The notes beneath the pieces are model-generated. The model was not told the origin of the DNA. It saw nothing but the letters and a program-made list of their open reading frames with translations, and made no database searches. Shown one piece after another: positions 19,353 through 26,574 of a DNA stretch of 32,143 nt (its first letter is position 1; each line of letters begins with the position of its first letter). This DNA is from Deltaproteobacteria bacterium RBG_16_54_18. Its GTDB lineage: Bacteria > Desulfobacterota > B13-G15 > RBG-16-54-18. Both the position numbers and the translations under genes were made by a program. The stretch lies in NCBI GenBank assembly GCA_001797935.1, contig MGQT01000058.1, positions 1-32,143 of the forward strand. Direction: 5' to 3'.

Positions 19353-19370
19353 AGCAACGACTTTGCCAAA
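19353..19370 (-). promoter_or_regulatory. Sigma-54 (-24/-12) promoter for the pil operon
   Basis: Read on the minus strand, TTTGGCAAAGTCGTTGCT matches the sigma-54 consensus TGGCAC-N5-TTGC with one change (A for the last C of the -24 element). GG (19367-19366) and GC (19355-19354) are exactly ten bases apart as required. Transcription would begin near 19342, about 119 bases before the pilB ATG. The operon encodes its own sigma-54 activator, PilR, which makes the match more credible. Confidence 0.75.
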
Positions 19371-19474
19371 ATTTCCTTTTATGAGCTGGTTTTCGGCACA
19401 ACGCGATGTATTTTGCAGCTGATGATACATATTACGTGAATAAGGCCATCGCCCTGGTGCACTGCAACACCCCC

Positions 19475-19504
19475 TTGCATTTTTGGGCACTTGGCAGGTA
19501 AGAT
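19475..19504 (+). promoter_or_regulatory. Possible sigma-70 promoter for dapL
   Basis: TTGCAT (19475-19480) and TAAGAT (19499-19504) lie 18 bases apart and would give a leader of about 48 bases before the dapL ATG. The boxes match consensus at four and five positions. An alternative pairing of TTGGCA (19491) with the T/A-rich block near 19514 cannot be excluded. Confidence 0.35.
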
Positions 19505-19558
19505 AGCTTGCTTTTTATATTGAGGGCAGCAATCGTCGGGGTACGACGAGGAGGAACA

Positions 19559-20740
19559 ATGAAAAAAGGGGAAAAAAGAATTGAGATGGCGGAGCGGCTA
19601 CAGGTCCTTCCTCCTTACCTCTTTGCGGATTTGGATCGGAAGAAGACGGCGTTGCGGGCACAGGGGATGGATCTTATCGACCTGGGGGTTGGAGACCCGG
19701 ATATCCCCACACCGCAGCGGATCGTGGAGCGCTTGCGGGAGGCGGTGCTTGATTCCCGCAATCACCGCTATCCCAGTTATGAGGGACTCAGGGAATTCCG
19801 GCAGGCGGTGAGCCTCTGGTATAAAAGGCGGTTTGGGGTGCTGCTGGACCCCGAGCAGGAGGTTATCGCCTTGATCGGCTCCAAAGAGGGTATCGCGCAC
19901 GTGCCGCTTGCCTTTATTAACCCCGGTGCGTATTCCCTGATCCCGAGCCCCGGTTATCCGGTCTACCATGCGGGGACGATCTTCGCGGGCGGCAGATCCT
20001 TTTTTATGCCCCTTGTGGAGGAACGGGGTTTTCTGCCTGATCTTAAGCAGATTCCCCCGGAGGTAGCGGATGCCGCCACGTTGCTCTTCATCAATTACCC
20101 GAACAATCCTACGGCGGCAGTCGCCGACGAGGCCTTTTTCGCGGAGGTCGTTGAGTTCGCGCAACGCTACAATCTGATTGTCTGCCATGATGCGGCCTAC
20201 AGTGAGATCAGCTTTGACAATTACACCCCCTCCAGCTTTTTGGCAGTAGATGGTGCCCGGGAGGTCGGCATAGAATTCCATTCCCTGTCCAAGACCTATA
20301 ATATGACCGGCTGGCGCCTGGGTTTTGCAGTGGGAAATAGCGCAACCCTGGCGGGGTTGGGCAAGGCCAAGACCAATATCGACTCCGGGGTCTTTCAGGC
20401 CGTACAGCTGGCTGGTATAGAGGCCTTAACCGGTGATCAATCCGCGGTAGAAAAAATGCGCGCCGTCTACCAGGGGCGGCGCGATTGCATGGTGCGTGGG
20501 CTGCGTGCTGTGGGCCTGGAGGTGACTCCTCCGAAGGCAACCTTTTATCTTTGGGTGAAGGTGCCCCCTGACCATAGTTCAGTCTCTTTCACCTCCCTCG
20601 TGCTCGAGAAGGCCGGGGTGGCGATTACGCCAGGGAGCGGCTTCGGCGAGGCCGGGGAGGGGTATGTACGCCTTGCGCTGACCGTACCGGAGGCGAGGTT
20701 GGAGGAGGCGATCAGCCGGATTCAGCGCCTTAGTTTGTAA
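19559..20740 (+). CDS. dapL: LL-diaminopimelate aminotransferase
   Basis: PLP-dependent class I/II aminotransferase that converts tetrahydrodipicolinate directly to LL-diaminopimelate with glutamate as amino donor, a short route to lysine and peptidoglycan. The 393-residue length fits. Typical blocks are LPPYLFADLDRKK near the start, IDLGVGDPDIPTP, the pyridoxal-stacking SPGYPVYHAG, NYPNNPT, the cofactor lysine (Lys245) in HSLSKTYNMTGWRLGFAVGN, and the DapL-like GKAKTNIDSGVFQAVQ. ATG 19559 is chosen for its AGGAGG four bases upstream; ATG 19586 is a possible alternative. Related aspartate aminotransferases share many motifs, so activity is probable rather than certain. The 3' end overlaps the convergent small gene by 11 bases. 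Confidence 0.88.
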   Translation: MKKGEKRIEMAERLQVLPPYLFADLDRKKTALRAQGMDLIDLGVGDPDIPTPQRIVERLREAVLDSRNHRYPSYEGLREFRQAVSLWYKRRFGVLLDPEQEVIALIGSKEGIAHVPLAFINPGAYSLIPSPGYPVYHAGTIFAGGRSFFMPLVEERGFLPDLKQIPPEVADAATLLFINYPNNPTAAVADEAFFAEVVEFAQRYNLIVCHDAAYSEISFDNYTPSSFLAVDGAREVGIEFHSLSKTYNMTGWRLGFAVGNSATLAGLGKAKTNIDSGVFQAVQLAGIEALTGDQSAVEKMRAVYQGRRDCMVRGLRAVGLEVTPPKATFYLWVKVPPDHSSVSFTSLVLEKAGVAITPGSGFGEAGEGYVRLALTVPEARLEEAISRIQRLSL

Positions 20741-20957
20741 CGGTTGGGCTTACGTTTTGCACCGGGAACTCCCGGGCGAGGTCCGCGAGGATCGCATCCA
20801 TTTCTACCTGAAAATGCGGGGAGACCATCAACTCGACCAACCCTGCGCGGGGATCAATAGTCCTGACCACCGCCACCCCTTCATACGACTCGATGATGAA
20901 ACTGAGGTAGGCTATTTCCTGGGGGGGTATTTGAATGATCAGGGAGATGGTGTCCAT
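20730..20957 (-). CDS. Small DUF4911-like protein, function unknown
   Basis: A 75-residue protein from ATG 20957: MDTISLIIQIPPQEIAYLSF, then IIESYEGVAVVRTIDPRAG, then LVELMVSPHF. The pattern (beta strand, I..L.FI.E.YEG.A..RT.D...G...L.VSP, amphipathic C-terminal helix) is what I recall for DUF4911, a small deltaproteobacterial family of unknown role. The frame stays open upstream to 21110, but those 51 residues have no family similarity and run into inverted-repeat DNA, so the short form is preferred. No strong Shine-Dalgarno is visible before ATG 20957; a GTG at 20978 is possible. It overlaps the dapL 3' end tail to tail by 11 bases. Confidence 0.6.
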   Translation of the reverse strand: MDTISLIIQIPPQEIAYLSFIIESYEGVAVVRTIDPRAGLVELMVSPHFQVEMDAILADLAREFPVQNVSPTVTN

Positions 20958-21059
20958 GCTATTAGATTTTTGAGCCACTATTCCGTTGACTGCGCTTATA
21001 AACACCCTTAGAGTTATAAAGGGTTCGAGTCCCACCCCGCAATATAAATTTATGGAAGC

Positions 21060-21083
21060 GGGATGTGTCGCTAGCGACATCCC
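21060..21083. repeat. Bulged palindrome around GTCGCTAGCGAC
   Basis: The central 12 bases (21067-21078) are a perfect palindrome; pairing continues outward as GGGA/TCCC after a two-base bulge. The CATCCC arm resembles the arms of the palindromes at 21103-21120 and 21261-21284. Confidence 0.5.
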
Positions 21084-21260
21084 CTCTATAAAAATATCAG
21101 AACGTGTCACTTTATGACATCCTGCTTTCTTTAGACTTAAAATTTAAGGAGCAGGAGTAGGGGGCCGCTGGCGGCAGATTCCCGGATTTGAGGGTTCAAG
21201 TAAAAGCGTTTATCTTTATTTTCACTAGAACCCGGGAACCCTTGGGCCCTCGACCCCTCG

Positions 21261-21284
21261 TGTCATCCCGTTTACGGGATGACA
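21261..21284. repeat. Perfect 10-bp palindrome (hairpin) at the leuC 3' end
   Basis: TGTCATCCCG and CGGGATGACA flank the loop TTTA, and TTTATTTA follows on the plus strand. It begins two bases after the leuC stop codon. On the leuC strand no U-run follows, so it is more likely an mRNA 3'-end stabiliser or a REP-like repeat than a classical terminator for leuC; in the plus direction it has terminator form. The element at 21103-21120 looks like a copy of it lacking the inner five base pairs. Confidence 0.6.
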
Positions 21285-21285
21285 T

Positions 21286-22554
21286 TTATTTATCCACCAC
21301 TTCCTCGGGGTGGCAGATTGTTCCCTTGATGGCGCTGGCGGCCGCCACCGCCGGGTTGGCGAGATAGACCTGGCTCGTGGGGTGTCCCATGCGCCCCACG
21401 AAGTTACGGTTGGTAGTAGCAATAGCTACCTCGCCCGCCCCTAAGACCCCCATGTGGCCTCCGAGACATGGGCCGCAGGTGGGGGTGCTGACCGCCGCGC
21501 CGGCCTCCACAAAGGCCTCGAGCAGGCCCTCACGCAGGGCCTGGAGGTAGATCTGCTGGGTCGCGGGGATGACGAGGAGACGGCAGTCAGGTGCCACCTT
21601 CTTCCCTTTGATGATATGGGCTGCTATGCGGAGATCCTCCAGCCTCCCGTTAGTGCAGGAGCCGATGACTGCCTGATCTATGGCGATGCCCGATAATGAG
21701 CGCACCCCCGCCACCTTGGCAGGTGACGACGGGCAGGCTACCTGAGGCTCTATCTGAGAACAATCATATTCATGTACCTTGGCATAGCGTGCGTCTTGAT
21801 CGCTCTGATACAGGGTATAACCGGTCTCCATCCTCCCGCGGACGTACGCCTCGGTGATCTCATCCGGCGGGAAGATACCGTTTTTTCCCCCGGCCTCGAT
21901 AGCCATGTTGGCCATGGTGAGCCGCCCGGACATATCGAGGTGACGAATGGTCTCGCCGGTAAACTCCATGGTCTTATACAGGGCACCGTCCACGCCGATC
22001 GCTCCAATGGTATGGAGGATGAGGTCTTTGCCGTTGACCCACGGCAGGAGCTTTCCTGAGAAGACGAATTTGATCTGCTCCGGGACCCGGAGCCATATCT
22101 CGCCGGTTGCCATAGCCGCGGCCAGATCGGTGCTGCCGACACCGGTGGCAAAGGCCCCGAGTGCGCCGTAGGTACAGGTGTGGCTGTCCGCCCCGATGAC
22201 GAGATACCCCGGGCCCACGAGCCCCAGTTCCGGCAGCAGGGCGTGTTCGATCCCCATACGCCCCACCTCAAAATAGTGGGTGAGTTGCTGCTCGCGCGCG
22301 AACGCCCGCATCACGCGGCACTGTTCGGCCGACTGAATGTCTTTATTGGGGGTGAAATGGTCCGGTACCAGGATCACCTTGTTTTTATCAAAAACAGTTG
22401 TGGCCCCTATTTCGCCAAAGGCCTGGATGGCCAAGGGTGCGGTGATATCGTTCCCCAGGGCGATATCCACCCGGGCGTTGATGATCTCACCGGGAACGAC
22501 CTCGGCCATGCCGGAATGGGCTGCCAAGATCTTTTCCGTTATCGTCATCCCCAT
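21286..22554 (-). CDS. leuC: 3-isopropylmalate dehydratase large subunit
   Basis: Aconitase-family enzyme that isomerises 2- to 3-isopropylmalate in leucine synthesis. The 422-residue length matches the shorter, archaeal-type LeuC class (LeuC2/HacA-like). The 4Fe-4S ligands are present: Cys300 in GSCTNGR, Cys360 and Cys363 in TCGPCLGG; active-site blocks [20 protein letters not shown] and [16 protein letters not shown] are intact. It follows leuA by a single base (TAA-G-ATG), so the two are co-translated; ATG 22548 is an alternative start. The small subunit LeuD, which must pair with it, is not encoded next to it. Homoaconitase cannot be ruled out from sequence alone, but the leuA neighbour favours leucine. 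Confidence 0.93.
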   Translation of the reverse strand: MGMTITEKILAAHSGMAEVVPGEIINARVDIALGNDITAPLAIQAFGEIGATTVFDKNKVILVPDHFTPNKDIQSAEQCRVMRAFAREQQLTHYFEVGRMGIEHALLPELGLVGPGYLVIGADSHTCTYGALGAFATGVGSTDLAAAMATGEIWLRVPEQIKFVFSGKLLPWVNGKDLILHTIGAIGVDGALYKTMEFTGETIRHLDMSGRLTMANMAIEAGGKNGIFPPDEITEAYVRGRMETGYTLYQSDQDARYAKVHEYDCSQIEPQVACPSSPAKVAGVRSLSGIAIDQAVIGSCTNGRLEDLRIAAHIIKGKKVAPDCRLLVIPATQQIYLQALREGLLEAFVEAGAAVSTPTCGPCLGGHMGVLGAGEVAIATTNRNFVGRMGHPTSQVYLANPAVAAASAIKGTICHPEEVVDK

Positions 22555-22555
22555 C

Positions 22556-24082
22556 TTACAGCCCTTCCCTATCCTTTTTTCGATACTCCAGCTTGTTCAA
22601 GGCATTGATATATGCCTTGGCACTGGCCACAATCACGTCCGTGTCAGCCCCTTGGCCGATCGCGGTCCGTCCTTTTTCCTCCAGCCGCACAGTCACCTCT
22701 CCCTGCGCCTCGGTGCCGCCGGTAATCGCGTTGATGGCGAACTGGAGAAGCTTAGACCGCGTGCGCGTGATCTTCTTGATCGTCTTAAAAGCGGCATCCA
22801 CCGGCCCGTCGCCAAAACCGGCCTCCTGGATGACCTGCCCATCTACCTCCATTTTGACGGTGGCCGTAGGAACGGTCATGTTCCCCGCCATGACATTGAT
22901 ATAGATAAGTTTAAATCGGTGAGGCATGCGGTTGATTTCCTCGGTCACGATCGACTCGATATCTTCATCATAGATCTCGCGCTTTTTATCCGCCAGTTCT
23001 TTAAACCGCGTGAAGGCCAGTTCGAAATCCTTTTCGGCGAGACGAAACCCCAATTCCTTTAACCTTTCTTTAAAGGCGTGCCTGCCGGAGAGCTTCCCCA
23101 GCACCAGGGAGGATTTGGGGATTCCCACGGATTCAGGGGTCATGATTTCATACGTCAGTTTTTTCTTCAGGACGCCATCCTGGTGGATTCCCGATTCATG
23201 GGCAAAGGCATTGGTTCCCACAATGGCCTTGTTGGGCTGTACGACCATCCCCGTGATCTTCGAGACGAGGCGGCTGGTGGCAAAGATATGTTTGGGAACA
23301 ATCCGGGTAGCGAACGGGAGCAGATCCTTCCGTGTATGAATAGCCATGACCACCTCTTCGAGCGAGGTGTTCCCCGCCCGCTCGCCGATGCCGTTGATCG
23401 TGCACTCGACCTGCCTGACACCATTTTGGATCGCCGCGAGGGAGTTGGCAACTGCCAGGCCAAGATCATTGTGGCAGTGGACGCTCAGAATGACCTTGTC
23501 GATCCCCTGGACTGTTTCGCGGAGGGTGCGAATCAACGCCCCAAACTCCGAGGGAATGGCATAGCCCACGGTATCGGGGATATTGATGGTGGTCGCCCCT
23601 GCTCGTATCGCCGCCTCTATCACGGCTGCAAGGAATGTGATCTCACTACGGGTGGCGTCCATGGCGGAAAATTCAACATTCGGGGTATGCTTCTTGGCCC
23701 GCGCGACAGACTGCGCGGCAATTCGCAGGACTTCCTCTTTTGTTTTTTTCAGCTGGTATTTGAGATGGATATCCGAGGTCGAGATAAAGGTATGGAGCCG
23801 AGGGTGCGAGGCCCCCTTGATGGCCTCCCAGGCCCGATCGATATCCTGATTATTAGCCCTGGCCAGGCCGGCTACCTGTGCATGGGTGACTGCCTCGGCA
23901 ATCGCACGGACCGCATCAAAGTCCCCCTGGGATGAAATCGGGAAGCCCGCCTCGATGACATCGACGCCCAGCTTGTCCAGCTGCTGGGCGATCCGCACCT
24001 TCTCCGCTACATTCATCGTTGCGCCGGGTGACTGCTCACCATCACGCAGCGTGGTGTCGAAGATAACGATCTTGTCTGCCAT
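22556..24082 (-). CDS. leuA: 2-isopropylmalate synthase
   Basis: Condenses acetyl-CoA with 2-ketoisovalerate, the first committed step to leucine. The 508-residue product has a TIM-barrel catalytic domain ([13 protein letters not shown] with Arg13/Asp14; metal ligands His202 and His204 in [24 protein letters not shown]), a linker ([21 protein letters not shown]) and the C-terminal leucine-sensing regulatory domain (from about 385, including [12 protein letters not shown]). AGGAGGT precedes ATG 24082 at ideal spacing. In the segment [12 protein letters not shown] the usual acidic residue two places before Asp is Met, a small departure. Leucine feedback control is expected because the regulatory domain is complete. 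Confidence 0.95.
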   Translation of the reverse strand: MADKIVIFDTTLRDGEQSPGATMNVAEKVRIAQQLDKLGVDVIEAGFPISSQGDFDAVRAIAEAVTHAQVAGLARANNQDIDRAWEAIKGASHPRLHTFISTSDIHLKYQLKKTKEEVLRIAAQSVARAKKHTPNVEFSAMDATRSEITFLAAVIEAAIRAGATTINIPDTVGYAIPSEFGALIRTLRETVQGIDKVILSVHCHNDLGLAVANSLAAIQNGVRQVECTINGIGERAGNTSLEEVVMAIHTRKDLLPFATRIVPKHIFATSRLVSKITGMVVQPNKAIVGTNAFAHESGIHQDGVLKKKLTYEIMTPESVGIPKSSLVLGKLSGRHAFKERLKELGFRLAEKDFELAFTRFKELADKKREIYDEDIESIVTEEINRMPHRFKLIYINVMAGNMTVPTATVKMEVDGQVIQEAGFGDGPVDAAFKTIKKITRTRSKLLQFAINAITGGTEAQGEVTVRLEEKGRTAIGQGADTDVIVASAKAYINALNKLEYRKKDREGL

Positions 24083-24099
24083 GTAAACCTCCTCTCTCC

Positions 24100-24128
24100 A
24101 TTGTAGAAAAATATGAAGATCAACGCAA
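24100..24128 (-). promoter_or_regulatory. Sigma-70-type promoter for leuA-leuC
   Basis: On the minus strand TTGCGT (24128-24123) and TACAAT (24105-24100) are 17 bases apart in the 88-base gap between the helicase gene and leuA. The start point would be near 24093, giving a very short leader of about ten bases that begins at the Shine-Dalgarno itself, which lowers confidence. No attenuator or leucine-codon leader peptide is visible. Confidence 0.4.
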
Positions 24129-24170
24129 GAGGTTCTTTGCTCGGTTAGGTGGCGTGGAGAACGTAATTCG

Positions 24171-25409
24171 TTACATTCTTTTTTTGGATTGCAGCGGTCC
24201 CTTTTTTACGCGATACTTCTTTGAACGCCGTTCCCCTTTCTCGGCGATGACGGCGGGCGTGCCTCTTTCCCCCTTTTCCTGACCCTTAAGAAAGGGAGTT
24301 GCCTGACGGATGATCTGTGTCTTGGCGTACGTCTGTATCTCCCGCAGCTTTTCCATTTCCCAGGAAAGGACGAGACTCACGGCGCGTCCGCTTTTCCCCA
24401 TCCGTGCCGTCCTCCCGATCCGGTGGACGTAATACTGTTCATCCTGGGGTAGGTCGTAATTGATGACCGCTTCGACACCGTCCACGTCAAGGCCGCGCGC
24501 GGCCACGTCCGTCGCCACGAGTATCCTCGATTGTCCCTGGCGGAACTTCAGCATGGCACGGTCTCGACGAGACTGTTTCATGTCGCCGTGTAAACCGTCG
24601 GTATCATAGCCCCTGGACTGTAAGGCCTTGACGATCTTATCCACCCCTCTCTTGGTATTACAAAAGACGAGCGATGAAGCCGAATTGTATCTATCGGTCA
24701 GCCAGCACAGCATATCGAGCTTCATCCATGACTTTACCTCGAAGTACGTCTGTTCCACCTGCGGGACAGTCAGCTGCCTGCCGGCCACATTAACGACATG
24801 CGCATCTTTCTGAAATTTCCGCGTGAGGTCCATGATTGCGCCGTGCATGGTTGCCGAAAAAAGGAGTGTCTGCCGGTCTTCCGGCATGGCCCACAGGATC
24901 GTCTTCATGTCGTCCACGAAGCCCATATCAAGCATCTTGTCCGCCTCATCGAGTACCACCATGCTGATGGCATCGAAGCGCAACGTGCCGCGGCTCATAT
25001 GGTCCATGATGCGGCCCGGCGTCCCGACAACGATGCGCGCCCCTCGCTTGAGGCTGTTGAGTTGTTTTTGTATGGGCTGTCCCCCGTAGACCGGGACGAT
25101 ATGCACATCTCTCCGGTATTTAGCGAGCCGCTTTAACTCCTCGGCAACCTGCACGGCAAGTTCCCTGGTCGGGCAGAGGACAATGGCTTCCAGGTTCCTT
25201 CCCTGTTGCGCGAGCTGCTCAAGAATGGGGATGCCGAAGGCAAGGGTCTTGCCGGTGCCTGTCTGTGCCTGTCCGATGATATCCTTGCCGGCAAGGATAA
25301 GCGGGATAGACCGTGATTGGATCGGGGTGAGGTCCTTAAACCCCATGTCCGCGACCGCCCTTTGTAGTTCTGTTGATAATGCCAAATCGTCAAATCTTTT
25401 GTTTTGCAT
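24171..25409 (-). CDS. DEAD-box ATP-dependent RNA helicase
   Basis: A 412-residue two-RecA-domain RNA helicase. Motifs in order: Q motif (GFKDLTPIQ, about 23-31), I AQTGTGKT (48-55), Ia PTRELA (80-85), Ib TPGR (130-133), II DEAD (154-157), III SAT, IV VFCNTKRGVD, V VATDVAARGLD and VI HRIGRTARMG. The C-terminal 40 residues are rich in Lys and Arg (ending KKGPLQSKKRM), a tail that usually binds RNA nonspecifically. The tail is too short for a DeaD/DbpA-type RNA-binding domain, so it is closest to the RhlE/SrmB-like group, but I do not assign a symbol. AAGGAG is four bases before the ATG. A likely promoter lies about 100 bases upstream. Confidence 0.93.
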   Translation of the reverse strand: MQNKRFDDLALSTELQRAVADMGFKDLTPIQSRSIPLILAGKDIIGQAQTGTGKTLAFGIPILEQLAQQGRNLEAIVLCPTRELAVQVAEELKRLAKYRRDVHIVPVYGGQPIQKQLNSLKRGARIVVGTPGRIMDHMSRGTLRFDAISMVVLDEADKMLDMGFVDDMKTILWAMPEDRQTLLFSATMHGAIMDLTRKFQKDAHVVNVAGRQLTVPQVEQTYFEVKSWMKLDMLCWLTDRYNSASSLVFCNTKRGVDKIVKALQSRGYDTDGLHGDMKQSRRDRAMLKFRQGQSRILVATDVAARGLDVDGVEAVINYDLPQDEQYYVHRIGRTARMGKSGRAVSLVLSWEMEKLREIQTYAKTQIIRQATPFLKGQEKGERGTPAVIAEKGERRSKKYRVKKGPLQSKKRM

Positions 25410-25519
25410 AGTACTCCTTATTGGTTTTGATAGTTTTTGGCCGTTCCGTCCTCATCGGCGATCGGCCATTTCCATGCGGTTGGAGATAACGGGAAGGCAG
25501 AGAGGTGGTAATTGGCTTG

Positions 25520-25525
25520 ATTATA
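25520..25525 (-). promoter_or_regulatory. Consensus -10 box for the helicase gene
   Basis: TATAAT on the minus strand, 111 bases before the helicase ATG. The -35 region is poor (no TTGACA-like hexamer at 16-18 bases), so an activator or extended contacts may be needed. The leader of about 100 bases includes GGCCG...CGGCC (25449-25478 region), which could form a stem. Confidence 0.4.
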
Positions 25526-25660
25526 CTAGCACAGAATTTTGTAAAATAATAGGGCAAAATCGCTTTTTTTAGCCGAGACGATCAAGGGACTGGTTATGCC
25601 CTTTGGGGGATGTTCTGCTATCTGTGCGATCGTGTATGCCGCGCGCGTGCGGCACGTATC

Positions 25661-25685
25661 ATGAGTCAAGTGCTCATCCTTTTTT
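25661..25685 (+). terminator. Terminator-like hairpin with T6 tail, no gene upstream
   Basis: ATGAG and CTCAT enclose the loop TCAAGTG and are followed by CC and six T residues. A GC-rich stem (25637-25654) lies directly before it. The stem is only five base pairs, so strength is modest. No plus-strand gene precedes it, so it either insulates the yceD promoter or ends an unrecognised transcript. Confidence 0.35.
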
Positions 25686-25689
25686 GGCC

Positions 25690-25717
25690 TTGACAAAAGA
25701 AAAGAGATATATATACT
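25690..25717 (+). promoter_or_regulatory. Sigma-70 promoter for the yceD-rpmF-plsX operon
   Basis: A perfect -35 box TTGACA (25690-25695) and TATACT (25712-25717) are separated by 16 bases of A/T-rich sequence. Transcription would start near 25724, leaving a leader of about 68 bases. This is the best housekeeping promoter in the window and fits a highly expressed ribosomal and lipid operon. Confidence 0.7.
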
Positions 25718-25791
25718 TAGTTGTTCAAATTTAATGGTCATTCAACGCTTGCCAACGGAAGCATTAACAGACGGGAGTTCTCACTAATCAG

Positions 25792-26331
25792 ATGAAAGTT
25801 AGATGGGAAGACATACCTCCTGAAGGGAGAGCAATATCGCTGGATCAACTGTCCCCTCTGAGCCTTGCGACTCCCGACGGAGAAATGGTTGAGGGACCGC
25901 GGTCGGCTTCGGCAATTGAGGGGACCCTACTCCTCCAGCGTACCCGCAAGGGTATCGAGGTGAAGGGCACCATCCGCACGGCGGTTGTACTCCCCTGCGC
26001 GCGCTGCCTCAAGGAGTTTACCCTCCCGATCGCATCGGAATGCGAGGAATCTTTTCTGCTCCCCAAATATGCGCCGGCCGAGGAAGATACTGAGCTTGCG
26101 AACGACGATATGGACGTCAGTTTTTTGTCGGAGGAGGGGATTGATCTTGAGGATATCGTCGCGGAGCAAATATGGCTCAGCATCCCGATCAAACCCCTGT
26201 GTGACGAGCAATGCAAGGGATTGTGCAGCGTCTGCGGGGGGGAACTTAATCGTGGTGAATGTGGGTGTGATCGCCAGTATACGGACCACCGCTTTGCAGC
26301 GTTAAAGACACTCAGGCTGAACGTACCGTGA
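25792..26331 (+). CDS. yceD: YceD/DUF177 family protein
   Basis: A 179-residue DUF177 protein, the family almost always encoded just before rpmF and linked to 23S rRNA accumulation in E. coli and plants; the exact mechanism is unclear. The sequence shows the CARCL pair (LPCARCLKEF), the acidic middle (EEDTELANDDMD), the DLEDIVAEQIWLSIPIKPLC block and the terminal cysteine cluster CKGLCSVCGGELNRGECGC that may bind zinc. The Shine-Dalgarno is weak (GGGAG about 14 bases before the ATG). It is the first gene of the operon. Confidence 0.9.
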   Translation: MKVRWEDIPPEGRAISLDQLSPLSLATPDGEMVEGPRSASAIEGTLLLQRTRKGIEVKGTIRTAVVLPCARCLKEFTLPIASECEESFLLPKYAPAEEDTELANDDMDVSFLSEEGIDLEDIVAEQIWLSIPIKPLCDEQCKGLCSVCGGELNRGECGCDRQYTDHRFAALKTLRLNVP

Positions 26332-26353
26332 TTCTATTTAAGAGGAGAAGATA

Positions 26354-26536
26354 ATGCCCCTTCCGAAGAAGCGAACATCTAAGGCGAGGCGGGATAAGAG
26401 AAGAAGTCATCACCATTTGACCTCCGTTAACGTTTCAATCTGCCCGCAGTGTCATGAGCCCAAGCTTCCGCACCGCGTCTGTCCCCATTGCGGGGTATAT
26501 AAAGGCAAGGAGATCCTCGAGGTAGCAGAAGGATAA
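26354..26536 (+). CDS. rpmF: 50S ribosomal protein L32
   Basis: The 60-residue protein begins MPLPKKRTSKARRDKRRSHH, the conserved basic L32 start, and carries a zinc ribbon CPQC (Cys30, Cys33) and CPHC (Cys43, Cys46) followed by GVYKGKEIL. This is the zinc-binding form rather than the cysteine-free paralogue. GAGGAG precedes the ATG at good spacing. The order yceD-rpmF-plsX is widely conserved. Confidence 0.97.
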   Translation: MPLPKKRTSKARRDKRRSHHHLTSVNVSICPQCHEPKLPHRVCPHCGVYKGKEILEVAEG

Positions 26537-26574
26537 CGCAGTTTCTTGAGCGATAACAGAGAAGGATGCAGGCC

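Larger units (their letters stand above)
19224..19558. other. Divergent intergenic region between pilB and dapL
   Basis: No gene is supported in these 335 bases. They hold, left to right, the pilB ribosome-binding site, a phased GTC array, the sigma-54 promoter facing left, an AT-rich stretch (19370-19440), and a weak promoter facing dapL. TTTGGGCACT occurs twice in direct orientation (19280-19289 and 19482-19491). A 64-codon plus-strand frame at 19245-19439 has no ribosome-binding site or family signal. Confidence 0.6.
20958..21285. other. Gene-free spacer filled with inverted repeats
   Basis: No gene is supported here. At least seven potential hairpins follow one another: ACCCTT/AAGGGT (21004-21024), GGGA..GTCGCTAGCGAC..TCCC (21060-21083), TGTCA/TGACA (21105-21119), TCCTGCT/AGCAGGA (21120-21156) enclosing CTTAAA-A-TTTAAG, GCCG/CGGC (21164-21175), a long imperfect stem GGGTTC-A-AGT/ACT-A-GAACCC (21192-21233) with flanking TTCCC/GGGAA, and a perfect 10-bp stem (21261-21284). 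GGGTTCGAGTCCC at 21021-21033 looks like a tRNA T-arm, but no tRNA can be folded around it. The spacer may be a mobile-repeat cluster or a structured RNA. Confidence 0.65.
25410..25791. other. Divergent intergenic region between the helicase gene and yceD
   Basis: No gene is supported in these 382 bases. They contain the helicase leader and -10 box (left), an AT-rich centre (25530-25570), a GC hairpin TGCCGC/GCGGCA (25637-25654), a terminator-like hairpin with six T residues (25661-25685), and the strong yceD promoter (25690-25717). The last 70 bases before yceD are its leader, with only a weak GGGAG far from the ATG. Confidence 0.6.

Noticed and set aside
19491..19513. Sigma-54-like TTGGCA...TTGC upstream of dapL
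   Set aside because: GG and GC are 15 bases apart instead of ten, so it cannot be a -24/-12 promoter.
20958..21110. N-terminal extension of the DUF4911-like protein by 51 residues
   Set aside because: The extension has no similarity to the family pattern and is read from hairpin DNA; the 75-residue form fits better.
23078..23935. A 285-codon plus-strand frame over leuA
   Set aside because: Antisense shadow of leuA; composition rich in Gly, Asp and Arg and no recognisable motif.
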